Source: Hyphomicrobiales bacterium (GTDB lineage: Bacteria; Pseudomonadota; Alphaproteobacteria; Rhizobiales; Rhizobiaceae). From it: a stretch of DNA of 64,000 nt. Shown piece by piece: positions 17,627 to 26,568 of the stretch. Location of the stretch: assembly GCA_900470965.1 (NCBI GenBank), contig UCCS01000108.1:17650-81649 (forward strand). Reading direction: 5' to 3'. The stretch's first letter is position 1; each line of letters starts with the position of its first letter. The notes below the pieces were generated by a model. The model did not search any database. It had not been told where the DNA came from and was given only the letters and a program-made list of their open reading frames with translations. The position numbers and the translations under genes are program-made.

Positions 17627-18616
17627 TCACACCGTTACGACAATCTTGCCGAACTGCTCGTTCGATTCCAGGAAGCGGTGCGCCTCGACGATCTGCTCGA
17701 AGGGGAATGTCCTTGATATGACGGGTTTGAGAGCACCGGATGCGAACCCTTCCAGAATAAACCGCTTTGCCGCGTCCAGCCGGGCCGGATCGCGGGTGAT
17801 TTCGTGAACGAGATAGCCGCGCAGCGTCAGACATTTTCCGAGCACGGCAGGCAGAGGAAAGGGCGTCGGCGCCGAGCTCAGTCCGCCATATTCGATGAGA
17901 ATGCCGCCCGATGACATTGCTGCCGTCAGCGGTCCGAAGATCGGGCCTGCCACGGCGTCGAAGACGACCCGCACACCGTCCGCCCCGGCGATTTCCCTCA
18001 GCCGCATTTCAAGGTCCTCCTCCTGCGATGCAATGACATGCGCGGCACCGACATCCTGCAATGACTGACGTTTCGCCGCGGTCCTCGTGATCGCGATCGG
18101 CGTGGCACCCACCATGTTGACGATCTGGATCGCAGCAAGCCCCACGCTGCTCGATGCCGCGGTAACGGCAATGAAATCACCCTTCTGCAGCCGAGCAATA
18201 TCGATAAGAGCGCCATAGGCCGTGAGATATTGCATCCAAATCGCGGCTGCCGCCACCCAGGAGAGCGACGGCGGGTGCCTGACTACGTATTCAGCGGGAA
18301 ATGCGACCAGTTCGCCATAAGCCGGTGTGCGCACCATGGAGATCGGCGGAATGATGCTGACGCCGTCACCCGGCGCAAAGCCATCCACGCCCTCGCCTAC
18401 CGCCTCGACGATGCCGGCCGCTTCGAGGCCCAGCCCAGATGGCAGAGGCGCAGTCTCGATGTAGTTGCCGGACCGGAGCAGCGCCTCGGCTCTGTTGATG
18501 CCCAGCGCCTTGACGCGGATTTGAACCTGCCCCGGCCCGGGTGCCGGTACATTTACATCCTCGATGCGAAGAACCTCGGGACCACCCAGCTCGTGAAAGC
18601 GGATTATGCGTGCCAT
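17627..18616 (-). CDS. Zinc-free MDR alcohol dehydrogenase / quinone reductase-like protein
   Basis: Medium-chain dehydrogenase/reductase of 329 residues. The N-terminal GroES-like domain has ALGINRAEALLRSGNY. The Rossmann domain has GDFIAVTAASSSVGLAAIQIVNMVGA, the AxxSxVGxxA form of the quinone-reductase branch. No structural-zinc cysteine cluster is visible, consistent with an NADPH:quinone reductase-type enzyme. The ATG at 18616 has GGAG nine bases upstream; the ATG two codons earlier is possible. It is divergently transcribed from the LysR gene at 18720, a common arrangement in which the regulator controls its neighbour. Confidence 0.88.
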   Translation of the reverse strand: MARIIRFHELGGPEVLRIEDVNVPAPGPGQVQIRVKALGINRAEALLRSGNYIETAPLPSGLGLEAAGIVEAVGEGVDGFAPGDGVSIIPPISMVRTPAYGELVAFPAEYVVRHPPSLSWVAAAAIWMQYLTAYGALIDIARLQKGDFIAVTAASSSVGLAAIQIVNMVGATPIAITRTAAKRQSLQDVGAAHVIASQEEDLEMRLREIAGADGVRVVFDAVAGPIFGPLTAAMSSGGILIEYGGLSSAPTPFPLPAVLGKCLTLRGYLVHEITRDPARLDAAKRFILEGFASGALKPVISRTFPFEQIVEAHRFLESNEQFGKIVVTV

Positions 18617-18719
18617 TTCCATCGACTCCAAAACAATTGAACCGAATGAGCTATGACAAGCGGACGATAGAAGATAAATTCGCCAGAAAGCAAGACAGAA
18701 GAAACTATGGGTTTGCAAT

Positions 18720-19619
18720 ATGGATCGTCTCACCAGCATGACCGTCTTCGTGAAGGCCGTGGATCTGGGCTCATTTGCGGCAGCGGCAGCAGCACTCGGC
18801 CTATCTGGCCCCATGGTCGGCAAGCACATCCGCTTTCTGGAAGAGCGATTGGGGGTCAGCCTTATCAGCCGGACGACACGCCGCCAGAGCCTGACGGATT
18901 TTGGGCGCGCCTATTATGAGCGCTGTCGGATGATCCTTGCCGAGACGGAGGCGGCGGATGCGCTCGCGATCGATCATCTTTCCGAACCATGCGGCAAGCT
19001 GCGTGTCACCATGCCCGTGCATTTTGGGCGTCATTGCGTGCTTCCGGTTCTGATCGAGCTTGCAAAGCGATATCCGAACCTCGAACTCGATCTGTCGCTC
19101 AGCGATCCCATTACCGATCTCGCCGATGACGGTTACGATCTCGCGATCCGGACCGGCGAACTGGCAGACAGGTCAGGCATTATCGCGCGCCGCGTCGCGC
19201 GCCAGCGCATGGTGGTCTGCGCCTCAGCGAGCTATCTCGATGCGCATGGTAGACCTGAGCAGATCGAAGATATCGGCAGGCACAATGCGATCATCTACGC
19301 ACGCTCTGCCCGCTTCAGCCCATGGCTCTTCCCGCATGGCGACCAGCCTCCGGTGGAAGTTCGGCCGAACAGCCGATTGCGGCTCGATGATCTCGATGCA
19401 ATTGCAGATGCGGCAACGGCCGGCATGGGGCTTGCCTGGCTGCCTTACTGGCTCATCCGCGACCGCGTGCAGGCTGGAGCGCTGGAAGTGCTGCTGCCGG
19501 GTCAGCCGGAGTTTCTCTATGACTGCCATGCGCTTTGGCTGCAGACACCGCACCTGCCGCTCAGGATCCGTCTTGCCGTCGACGCATTGGCGGCCGCACT
19601 GCCCAAATTCATGGTCTAG
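18720..19619 (+). CDS. LysR-family transcriptional regulator
   Basis: Regulator of 299 residues. The N-terminal winged helix-turn-helix covers about residues 1-60 (MTVFVKAVDLGSFAAAAAAL, LSGPMVGKHIRFLEERLGVSLISRTTRR). The remainder is the substrate-binding effector domain with LRVTMPVHFGRHCVLPVL and DLAIRTGELADRSGIIARRV. The form is that of the CrgA/AaeR-type LysR branch. It diverges from the MDR oxidoreductase across a 103-nt spacer (18617-18719), which should hold the operator. The inducer is unknown. Confidence 0.93.
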   Translation: MDRLTSMTVFVKAVDLGSFAAAAAALGLSGPMVGKHIRFLEERLGVSLISRTTRRQSLTDFGRAYYERCRMILAETEAADALAIDHLSEPCGKLRVTMPVHFGRHCVLPVLIELAKRYPNLELDLSLSDPITDLADDGYDLAIRTGELADRSGIIARRVARQRMVVCASASYLDAHGRPEQIEDIGRHNAIIYARSARFSPWLFPHGDQPPVEVRPNSRLRLDDLDAIADAATAGMGLAWLPYWLIRDRVQAGALEVLLPGQPEFLYDCHALWLQTPHLPLRIRLAVDALAAALPKFMV

Positions 19620-19652
19620 GTCCGTCGGGTCGTCAGTGTGATTGAGCCAAAG

Positions 19653-19678
19653 AAAAGGCCGGGCAAAACCCGGCCTTT
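19653..19678. terminator. Bidirectional intrinsic terminator
   Basis: Ten-bp stem (19654-19663 with 19669-19678) of the form AAAGGCCGGG/CCCGGCCTTT with a 5-nt loop, between the convergent LysR gene and the esterase-like gene. A-rich and T-rich flanks make it able to stop transcripts from both sides. Confidence 0.8.
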
Positions 19679-19699
19679 CCATTTCGCGGGAATGCGAAC

Positions 19700-21901
19700 T
19701 CAGTTCGTAGCGGTCAGGTTGACCGGGAAGAACAGGGTTTCGCCCGAGGAGTCGCTCACACCGTCATTGTCGGTCACAGCATAGGCCTTGCCTGATGCGT
19801 CGAAGGCGAAACCTTCCAGCTTGTCGAGAACATAGCCATTGGTGGCCGACTTCAGGTCGCCGATGAAATCATGGGCTTCCGTCTTCTTGACGACCGGCAG
19901 TTCGGCCCCGAGCTTGCCGGGCTTCAGGTCGGAGATTGCGACCTTGTAGAGCTTCTTCAGCTTGGCCGCATCGCCAACGAGGTTGTCGCGCTCGATGATG
20001 TAGACGCTGTCGCCCTGAGCGGTGATTTCGGAGAGGCCGACCCAGCCGCTCTCGGTCTTGTCGAGCGGATAGCGGACGCCGCCCCATTCCTTCTTCTTCG
20101 GGTTATAGGAGAGGAGCTTCACAAAGCCCTTCTCGTCGTCGTTCCACTCGCGCTGAACGGCCATCCACAGCGTTGCGTCGTCGCCGGTACCGATGATCGT
20201 GACGCCTTCGAAGCCGTAGCGGATTTCGTTGGCGAGCAGTTCCTTCGGCAGAGCAATCTCGGTCTTGATGTCGCCCTTGGCGGTGACGTTGTAGAGCGCG
20301 TGCGGAACCAGGCGTTCGGTATAGCCTTCCGAAGCCAGCCAGAAGGAACCGTCGGCGGCAACAGCGATGCCTTCGATATCGAGCTTCTGGGCCGGAGCGC
20401 CGTCACGCTTGACGACCAGCGCGTCGGTGATGACGGCCGGCTTCTTGTTGGCGTCGATCGTGTAGATCGTCGGCTGCGAACCGAGGACGCTGTCGCTGAC
20501 GGCGTAGAGCATGCCCGGCTTGCCCGGAACGGCGGCGAGGCCCGAAAGGGCTGCAAAGCCGATCGGATTGCCGTCCTTCTCGGCGGAGACAATGTGCGGA
20601 TAGGCCTTCTCGCCCTCGCCGCGCTCGTAGATCATCACGTGCGAACGCGGACCACCGTCTTTGCCGAGGTCGAGTTCATTGGCGGTCGCTAGCAGGTTAC
20701 GCTGCGGAATGGCGATCGCACCTTCCGGAGAAATACCCGACGGCAGGATCTGCAGTAGTTCCGGATCGGCGCCCGTGTCCTTGTAGACGCCGACGACGGA
20801 AGCGCGCTCGGCGAGCAGGAAGAACAGGTTGTCAGTGCCGAACTTGGCCGCTTCGAGACCTTCCGGCTCGACGCCCTTCGACGAGGAGCGGCTTTCCGGA
20901 TAGTGGCCGATAGCGGCGACGGCACGCTCGAAGGAGCTGCCGGATTCGAAGAGGACCTTGCCGGTCTTGTCGAAGATGGTGAAGCCGCGCGAACCGCCTT
21001 CATAATCGCCTTCGTTGGCGACGATGAGACGGTTGTCGTCCAGCCACTTTACGGCGTCGGGCTCGCGATGGATGCCCTTCTTCTCGCCAGTAAATTTCAG
21101 GGCGCCGTCACGCTTGGTGTCGATGCCGGTGAGATCAACGGTGCCGGCAGAGAAGTGCGTCTTCACAGTGCCGATCGTGCCGTCGAGGATGATAATCTCG
21201 TTGTTTTCCTGAAGGGTCAGGGCGATTTCGTTCTGGCTGTTGAAGGCAACGAATTCCGGCTCCGGATCCTCCGGGGCAACGCCAGCGAGGCCGGTCAGGG
21301 CAACGTGCTTGATCGTGCCACAATCGACGGTGCCATCGGCCTTGACCTGGAAGACGACGAGGTCGCCTGCCGGCATCTGCGGGATCTTGCCGTCGTTGAC
21401 CTCTTCGTCGCGCTCGTTTTCGATCGCGATAGTGCCGAGCGTCCTGTCCTTGTTGAGGGCGATCGAATCAGGCTGGCCGCCGAGATCGCAGGTGGCGTCG
21501 ATCTTCTTACCGGCGATATCGACGATCGCCAGACGGCCGGACGGTTTCTGCTTGCTTTCGCCGGTGTTGACGGCGACGAGTGCCTTCCCGGCTGCAGTCG
21601 TGACCGAGGTCGGTTCACCGTCCATCATCAGCGCGCCGCCGGCCTTGGGTGCCTTGGCATCGGTGATGTCGATGAAGCCAATCGCGCCGAGCGGGCTGTC
21701 GCTGTAGATCAGCGTGTTACCATCCTGCGAAGCGGTAATGATTTCGGCCGAGGTGGCCGAAAGCTTGTCCTTGTCAGCCGGCAGGTTGGTCGCGACCGGG
21801 AAAGAGGCGATGCGGTTGAAAACCGGCTCAGCCGCTGCCGGGAAGGCAACGGATGCAAAAAGCACGGCAGCGAGCGCTGCCTTGCGCGAAGACAATGTCA
21901 T
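19700..21901 (-). CDS. Exported esterase-like phytase-family protein with N-terminal beta-propeller
   Basis: Secreted protein of 733 residues. The start MTLSSRKAALAAVLFASVAF at 21901 gives a Sec signal peptide cleaved after AAAEP, with GGGGGA upstream. Residues about 30-390 show repeated propeller-like strands (NTLIYSDSPLGAIGFIDITDA, GRLAIVDIAGKK, GDLVVFQVKADG). The C-terminal half carries the pattern of the esterase-like activity of phytase domain (LDIEGIAVAADGSFWLASEG, RYGFEGVTIIGTGDDATLWMAVQ, KLEGFAFDASGKAYAVTDND). A perfect PHO box lies 54-71 nt before the start, so it is expected to be induced by phosphate starvation. A role in releasing phosphate from organic esters outside the cytoplasm follows from family plus regulation and is inference. 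Confidence 0.88.
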   Translation of the reverse strand: MTLSSRKAALAAVLFASVAFPAAAEPVFNRIASFPVATNLPADKDKLSATSAEIITASQDGNTLIYSDSPLGAIGFIDITDAKAPKAGGALMMDGEPTSVTTAAGKALVAVNTGESKQKPSGRLAIVDIAGKKIDATCDLGGQPDSIALNKDRTLGTIAIENERDEEVNDGKIPQMPAGDLVVFQVKADGTVDCGTIKHVALTGLAGVAPEDPEPEFVAFNSQNEIALTLQENNEIIILDGTIGTVKTHFSAGTVDLTGIDTKRDGALKFTGEKKGIHREPDAVKWLDDNRLIVANEGDYEGGSRGFTIFDKTGKVLFESGSSFERAVAAIGHYPESRSSSKGVEPEGLEAAKFGTDNLFFLLAERASVVGVYKDTGADPELLQILPSGISPEGAIAIPQRNLLATANELDLGKDGGPRSHVMIYERGEGEKAYPHIVSAEKDGNPIGFAALSGLAAVPGKPGMLYAVSDSVLGSQPTIYTIDANKKPAVITDALVVKRDGAPAQKLDIEGIAVAADGSFWLASEGYTERLVPHALYNVTAKGDIKTEIALPKELLANEIRYGFEGVTIIGTGDDATLWMAVQREWNDDEKGFVKLLSYNPKKKEWGGVRYPLDKTESGWVGLSEITAQGDSVYIIERDNLVGDAAKLKKLYKVAISDLKPGKLGAELPVVKKTEAHDFIGDLKSATNGYVLDKLEGFAFDASGKAYAVTDNDGVSDSSGETLFFPVNLTATN

Positions 21902-21954
21902 TGAAAATCCCCCAATGTCGAAAAAATCGAACAGAGGTTTTTTGCGGGACTGCC

Positions 21955-21972
21955 ATGACAGACACATGACAG
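21955..21972 (-). promoter_or_regulatory. PHO box (PhoB-binding site)
   Basis: On the minus strand this reads CTGTCAT-GTGT-CTGTCAT: two perfect 7-bp direct repeats at 11-bp spacing, the consensus for PhoB activation. It ends 54 nt upstream of the start codon of the esterase/phytase-like gene. It is also 26 nt upstream (minus-strand sense) of nothing else in that direction; ribN ends just beyond it at 21998. Confidence 0.93.
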
Positions 21973-21997
21973 CCTGCGACATTTTGTACGGTTTGCG

Positions 21998-22897
21998 TCA
22001 GGCCGCCTGCCGTTCGCGACGCATCTCGCTGCGCATGATGAAGAGCGACGCGGCGAGGATAAGCGCAGCGCCGAGCCACAGATAACCAGCCGGCGCATAG
22101 CCAAAGAAAAGCCAGCCGGCGAGCACGTTCAGCGGCAGCTTCAGGTCGTCGAAAGGCTGCACATAGGCAGCGTCGGCGCTGGCATAGGCGAGCGTCAGCA
22201 GATATTGCGCCACGACCGTCAGGAGGCCTGCCAGAAGGAAGAGAGCAAGTGCGGCGCCCGTCGGGACCACAAAGCCCGCCGCGAGCGCCAGGCCGCCATT
22301 GATCGGCGTAAGCAGCACCAGAAGCCAGACGGTGATCGTCTCCGGCTTCTCGATGCCGGTCAGGCTCTTGGTGATGAGCGACGAAGCACCCCAAAGCAGG
22401 GCCGAGATAACAGGCAGAAGTGCCGCCCAGGTGAAGCTATCCGACCATGGCTGCAGGATGATCATGGCGCCGACAAAGCCGACACCTGTCGCCATCCAGC
22501 GCGCGGGGCCAACACGCTCACCGAGGAAAAGGCGTGCGCCGAGAATGATGAAGAAGGGCGAGGTCATGACGAGTGCGATCGCCTGCCAGATCGGCACGGA
22601 GGCGAGGCCGGAGACCCAGGCCTCGACGCCGAGCGCGGCAAAGACGACACGCACGATATGCCGCCAGGGGTAATCCGTGCGCATGGCAAAAAGGCCGACC
22701 TTGCGCAGGAAGGGCAACGAGAAAAGAAAAGCGAAGCCATATTGCCAGAAGGCTGCAGAGGCCGCCGGGAAGGCAAGCGTCATCGTGAGCCATTGGGTGA
22801 CGACATTGAGGAGCGAGAAGACGACGCCTCCAAGCACCATGAAGGCTGCACCGGCGAAGGCGCGGGAATGCGAGACTGCAAGGGAATTCTGATTCAT
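21998..22897 (-). CDS. ribN: Riboflavin importer of the EamA/DMT family
   Basis: Inner-membrane permease of 299 residues with ten predicted helices in two EamA-type halves (AFMVLGGVVFSLLNVVTQWL onward; LLPVISALLWGASSLITKSL onward). The family alone would not give a substrate, but an FMN riboswitch lies directly upstream on the same strand. This combination is the one described for RibN, the riboflavin transporter of Rhizobium leguminosarum and relatives. The start was placed at the ATG at 22897, which has GGAAG close upstream; 22906 is an in-frame alternative. The open frame continuing upstream runs through the riboswitch and is not coding. Confidence 0.9.
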   Translation of the reverse strand: MNQNSLAVSHSRAFAGAAFMVLGGVVFSLLNVVTQWLTMTLAFPAASAAFWQYGFAFLFSLPFLRKVGLFAMRTDYPWRHIVRVVFAALGVEAWVSGLASVPIWQAIALVMTSPFFIILGARLFLGERVGPARWMATGVGFVGAMIILQPWSDSFTWAALLPVISALLWGASSLITKSLTGIEKPETITVWLLVLLTPINGGLALAAGFVVPTGAALALFLLAGLLTVVAQYLLTLAYASADAAYVQPFDDLKLPLNVLAGWLFFGYAPAGYLWLGAALILAASLFIMRSEMRRERQAA

Positions 22898-22998
22898 GTC
22901 TTCCATCCGGAATAGGGACCAAACATAAATCAGGACGCATGAGGCCACAGAACGCAGACGCAGACAGATCCTTGCCCGCGCGCGGCCATGCTCATTCT

Positions 22999-23138
22999 CT
23001 TTCATCCGGACTCTAACCGTCGGCTCCGGAATCACACCGGATCTGCTGACCCTTCCCAAACCAAGGCTTGAGAAGGCGCTCGCGGGCTCAGGCCGTAGCC
23101 CTTACCGCCGGTGGGGACTTTCACCCCGCCCTGAGAAC
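22999..23138 (-). ncRNA. FMN riboswitch (RFN element)
   Basis: Read on the minus strand, the region contains the conserved blocks of the RFN element in order: CAGGGCGGGGTGAAAGTCCC, CACCGGCGGTAAGGGCT, AGCCCGCGAGC, a variable arm, GGTCAGCAGATCCGGTG, ATTCCGGAGCCGACGGTTA and AGTCCGGATGAAAGAGA. These build the six-arm FMN-binding fold. It lies about 100 nt before the ribN start. FMN binding should lower ribN expression when riboflavin is plentiful. Confidence 0.97.
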
Positions 23139-23179
23139 ATCACCGTCGTAAGACAAAGCGCTGCATGCCGCAAGCGGCG

Positions 23180-23212
23180 AAAACAAAAGGGGTCCGGCGA
23201 TGCCGAACCCCC
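23180..23212 (-). terminator. Intrinsic terminator of hupB
   Basis: On the minus strand GGGGTTCGGC-ATC-GCCGGACCCC is followed by TTTTGTTTT, a canonical Rho-independent terminator about 50 nt after the hupB stop. Confidence 0.9.
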
Positions 23213-23262
23213 TCGAAATCCTGCGCGACCGTTCTCGTTTACGGCCGGCGGACAATCTCGTA

Positions 23263-23538
23263 TCAGCCGTTGACGGCGTCCTTCAGGCCCTTGCCGGGCG
23301 TGAACTTCGGCACGTTACGTGCCGGAATGTCAACTTCGGCGCCGGTCGACGGGTTGCGACCCTTCGTGGCAGCGCGATGAGAAACCGTGAAGCTGCCGAA
23401 GCCAGCGAGACGGATGTCGCCCTTGTTCTTCAGCTCGGCCTGCACAACATCAAAAACTGCGTCTACGGCAGATGCTGCGTCAGACTTCGTCAGTCCAGCC
23501 TTTTCGGCTACTGCGGACACGAGTTCATTCTTGTTCAT
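23263..23538 (-). CDS. hupB: HU-type DNA-binding protein
   Basis: Nucleoid protein of 91 residues that bends and compacts DNA as a dimer. The full HU pattern is present: MNKNELVSAVAEKAGLTK, the DNA-wrapping arm region GFGSFTVSHRAATKGRNPSTGAEVDIPARNVPKFTPGKGLK, and the invariant proline in the arm tip (NPSTG). It lies directly downstream of lon, the same order as in E. coli lon-hupB, but each gene has its own terminator. Confidence 0.97.
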   Translation of the reverse strand: MNKNELVSAVAEKAGLTKSDAASAVDAVFDVVQAELKNKGDIRLAGFGSFTVSHRAATKGRNPSTGAEVDIPARNVPKFTPGKGLKDAVNG

Positions 23539-23673
23539 GTTTCCACCCCTTTCTAAATGGTTTGAAACAACTCAATCTGTAAGCTAGGCGCAGAAATCGC
23601 TTTCATCAGGCCCGCCGAGAACCCAAAAACCCTGCAAATCAAGGAAAAGCAAGCGTCTACATGACGTTTTCAC

Positions 23674-23704
23674 AAAAAAGGCCGGCGTTTCCGCCGGCCT
23701 TTTT
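23674..23704 (-). terminator. Intrinsic terminator of lon
   Basis: Minus-strand reading GGCCGGCG-GAAA-CGCCGGCC followed by six T residues. The stem is 8 bp with a GAAA tetraloop, located between lon and hupB. The A-rich opposite flank would let it act in both directions. Confidence 0.92.
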
Positions 23705-23745
23705 CAGGATTTGCAACAATTGGGCATAAATGTGGCCGCCAAAGC

Positions 23746-26166
23746 TCAATGAGCGATGGCTGCACCTGCATCATCGAGCCCTTCGACAGTCGCGATCACG
23801 GGCGTTTCGACCGTGCCATCCCACTCGATAGGCTCGGGACGACGGACCAGCGCATGCTTGATCACTTCGCCCATGCGGGAGACCGGAATGATCTCCATGT
23901 TGTTCTTCACGTTGTCCGGAATCTCTGCCAGATCCTTGGCATTCTCTTCCGGAATCAGCACCTTCTTGATGCCGCCGCGCAATGCGGCCAGCAGCTTTTC
24001 CTTCAGGCCGCCGATCGGCAGGACACGGCCGCGCAGGGTGATTTCACCCGTCATTGCCACATCCTTGTTGACCGGAATGCCAGTCATGATCGAGACGATC
24101 GCGGTTGCCATCGCGACACCGGCAGACGGACCATCCTTCGGCGTTGCGCCTTCCGGCACGTGCACATGGATGTCGCTCTTGTCGAAGAGCGGCGGCTGGA
24201 TGCCGAAATCGACGGCGCGCGAGCGGACGTAAGACGCCGCTGCCGAGATCGATTCCTTCATCACTTCCTTCAGGTTGCCGGTGACGGTCATGCGGCCCTT
24301 GCCGGGCATCATGACGCCTTCGATCGTCAGCAACTCGCCGCCGACTTCCGTCCAGGCAAGACCCGTGACCACGCCGACCTGATCCTCCCGCTCGGCTTCG
24401 CCGTGGCGGAAGCGCGGAACGCCAAGATAATCGTCGATGTTCGCTGCCGTGACGTGAACCGACTTCGTCTTGCCCTTGATGATCTCTGTGACCGCCTTGC
24501 GGGCGAGCTTCATCAATTCGCGTTCGAAGTTACGGACACCGGCTTCGCGGGTATAATGCTGGCTGATCGCCATCAGGGCATCGTCGCTGACCGAGAATTC
24601 ACTCGGCTGCAGCGCATGTTCCTTGATGGCCTTCGGCAGCAGGTGCCGCTTGGCGATTTCGCGCTTTTCGTCTTCAGTGTAGCCGGCGATACGGATGATT
24701 TCCATGCGGTCCATCAGCGGAGCTGGAATGTTCAGCGTATTCGCCGTCGTGATGAACATCACGTCCGACAGGTCGTATTCGACTTCCAGATAGTGATCCA
24801 TGAAGGTCGAGTTCTGAGCCGGATCGAGTACCTCGAGCAAAGCCGAAGACGGATCGCCGCGATAATCCTGGCCGAGCTTGTCGATCTCATCGAGCAAGAA
24901 GAGCGGGTTGGACTTCTTCGCCTTCTTCATCGACTGGATGACCTTGCCGGGCATCGAACCGATATAGGTGCGGCGGTGGCCGCGGATTTCGGCTTCGTCA
25001 CGGACGCCACCGAGAGCCATGCGGACATATTCACGGCCGGTTGCCTTGGCAATCGACTGGGCGAGCGAGGTCTTACCGACGCCCGGAGGGCCGACCAAGC
25101 ACAGGATGGGACCCTTGATCTTGGTGGCACGAGCCTGGACCGCCAGATACTCGACGATGCGCTCCTTGACCTTTTCGAGACCGAAGTGATCGGCTTCGAG
25201 GATCTTCTCGGCATTGTTGAGATCGGCCTTGATCTTCGACTTCTTGCCCCAGGGAATACCGAGCAGCCAGTCCAGATAGTTGCGCACGACGGTGGCTTCC
25301 GCCGACATCGGGCTCATCTGGCGCAGCTTCTTCAGCTCCGCATCGGCCTTTTCACGGGCTTCCTTGGACAGTTTGGTCTTGGCGATGCGCTCTTCCAGTT
25401 CGCTCATCTCGTCGCGGCCTTCCTCGCCGTCGCCGAGTTCCTTCTGGATCGCCTTCATCTGCTCATTCAGGTAGTATTCGCGCTGGGTCTTCTCCATCTG
25501 GCGCTTGACGCGCGAGCGGATGCGCTTTTCGACCTGCAGGACCGAGATTTCGCCTTCCATGAAGCCAAGCGCCTTTTCGAGGCGAGCCTTGACGCTGGTG
25601 GTTTCCAGCATCTCCTGCTTCTCGGTGATCTTGATCGACAGGTGCGAAGCAACCGTATCGGCGAGCTTCGAATAGTCGTCGATCTGGCTGGCCGCACCGA
25701 CAACCTCGGGCGAAATCTTCTTGTTGAGCTTCACGTAGCTCTCGAATTCCGACACGACGGAACGCGACAAGGCTTCCAGTTCGACCGGATCGTCATGCGG
25801 CTCTTCGAGCACATGGCCGAGGGCTTCGTAGAAATCCTCGCGGCTCGTATAGGTATCGATCTCGGCGCGGGCACGGCCTTCGACCAGAACCTTTACGGTG
25901 CCGTCAGGCAGCTTCAGGAGCTGCAGCACGTTCGCAACCGTACCGACGCGATGGATCGCTGACGGGTCCGGATCATCATCGCTGGCGTTGATCTGGGTGA
26001 CCAGCATGATCTGCTTGTCGGAACCCATGACCTCTTCGAGCGCGCGGATCGACTTTTCCCGTCCGACGAACAGCGGGACGATCATATGGGGGAATACCAC
26101 GATGTCGCGCAGGGGGAGAACAGGATAGGCGGTGCTGGTGCTCGCTACAGACGTTTTCTTCGTCAT
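23746..26166 (-). CDS. lon: ATP-dependent endopeptidase La
   Basis: Cytoplasmic AAA+ serine protease of 806 residues that degrades damaged and regulatory proteins. The N-terminal substrate domain begins YPVLPLRDIVVFPHMIVPLF. The Walker A motif GPPGVGKTSLAQ is around residues 358-369, and Walker B is FLLDEIDKLG. The proteolytic domain has the Ser-Lys dyad, with the serine in PKDGPSAGVAMATAI (around residue 684). Length is standard for rhizobia. Neighbours clpX-clpP upstream and hupB downstream make a proteostasis block. Confidence 0.98.
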   Translation of the reverse strand: MTKKTSVASTSTAYPVLPLRDIVVFPHMIVPLFVGREKSIRALEEVMGSDKQIMLVTQINASDDDPDPSAIHRVGTVANVLQLLKLPDGTVKVLVEGRARAEIDTYTSREDFYEALGHVLEEPHDDPVELEALSRSVVSEFESYVKLNKKISPEVVGAASQIDDYSKLADTVASHLSIKITEKQEMLETTSVKARLEKALGFMEGEISVLQVEKRIRSRVKRQMEKTQREYYLNEQMKAIQKELGDGEEGRDEMSELEERIAKTKLSKEAREKADAELKKLRQMSPMSAEATVVRNYLDWLLGIPWGKKSKIKADLNNAEKILEADHFGLEKVKERIVEYLAVQARATKIKGPILCLVGPPGVGKTSLAQSIAKATGREYVRMALGGVRDEAEIRGHRRTYIGSMPGKVIQSMKKAKKSNPLFLLDEIDKLGQDYRGDPSSALLEVLDPAQNSTFMDHYLEVEYDLSDVMFITTANTLNIPAPLMDRMEIIRIAGYTEDEKREIAKRHLLPKAIKEHALQPSEFSVSDDALMAISQHYTREAGVRNFERELMKLARKAVTEIIKGKTKSVHVTAANIDDYLGVPRFRHGEAEREDQVGVVTGLAWTEVGGELLTIEGVMMPGKGRMTVTGNLKEVMKESISAAASYVRSRAVDFGIQPPLFDKSDIHVHVPEGATPKDGPSAGVAMATAIVSIMTGIPVNKDVAMTGEITLRGRVLPIGGLKEKLLAALRGGIKKVLIPEENAKDLAEIPDNVKNNMEIIPVSRMGEVIKHALVRRPEPIEWDGTVETPVIATVEGLDDAGAAIAH

Positions 26167-26568
26167 TTTTATTCCTTTCCATCGTCCCGTTACCGGGCTC
26201 TTTGGCGCGGCCGCTTGGGACCGGCCGGCACTCTCACTTGCTGTTACAAGTGGAGGTTCTGACTACGCTTTTCAAGCCACGTTAACGCCCGCGTTCCACG
26301 GTTGTGACAGCTTTATTACATGGAACGCCAACACAATGAAGCGCCTATCTGGAGCGACGCTTACCATTTCCGAACCGCCTAAAATAACAACGCCAGCAAC
26401 ACGCTACGGAATCACAGCATCATTGCCAAGGGTCATCCTTTGCGCAATATCGGCGAAGGCTGTTTTCAACCTTGCCCGCAACTATTATCAGCGCCCGGCA
26501 CCTGTTTTCAAATAGAAAGGGGCCTGCACAAGGCAAGCCCCTTAAAATAACGGTTCTCAGCTCAAGCT
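26167..26568. other. Intergenic region between clpX and lon
   Basis: These 402 nt contain the lon promoter (right-to-left) and the clpX terminator at 26516-26540. A plus-strand open frame covers much of it but runs into the antisense of lon and has no family similarity. No RNA gene was recognised. Confidence 0.5.
26516..26540 (-). terminator. Probable terminator of clpX
   Basis: Minus-strand stem GGGGCTTGC/GCAGGCCCC (9 bp, one G-T) with a 5-nt loop, followed by TTTCTATTT. It lies about 30 nt beyond the clpX stop. Confidence 0.7.

Noticed and set aside
22907..23059. N-terminal extension of ribN
   Set aside because: The open frame runs through the FMN riboswitch, is basic and non-conserved, and the ATG at 22897 has a better ribosome site.
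23749..25962. A 737-codon open frame on the plus strand opposite lon
   Set aside because: It is a mirror of a GC-rich coding region. The translation is rich in Arg, His, Asp and Leu without domain pattern, and lon on the other strand is unmistakable. The same applies to the long frames opposite nuoM, nuoL, nuoH and nuoG.
26248..26276. CTTGAA element upstream of lon as a heat-shock promoter
   Set aside because: The -35-like CTTG is present, but the expected -10 region does not match the alphaproteobacterial pattern.
26132..26515. 127-codon plus-strand frame in the lon-clpX spacer
   Set aside because: Its start is antisense to the lon start region and the sequence has no family resemblance.
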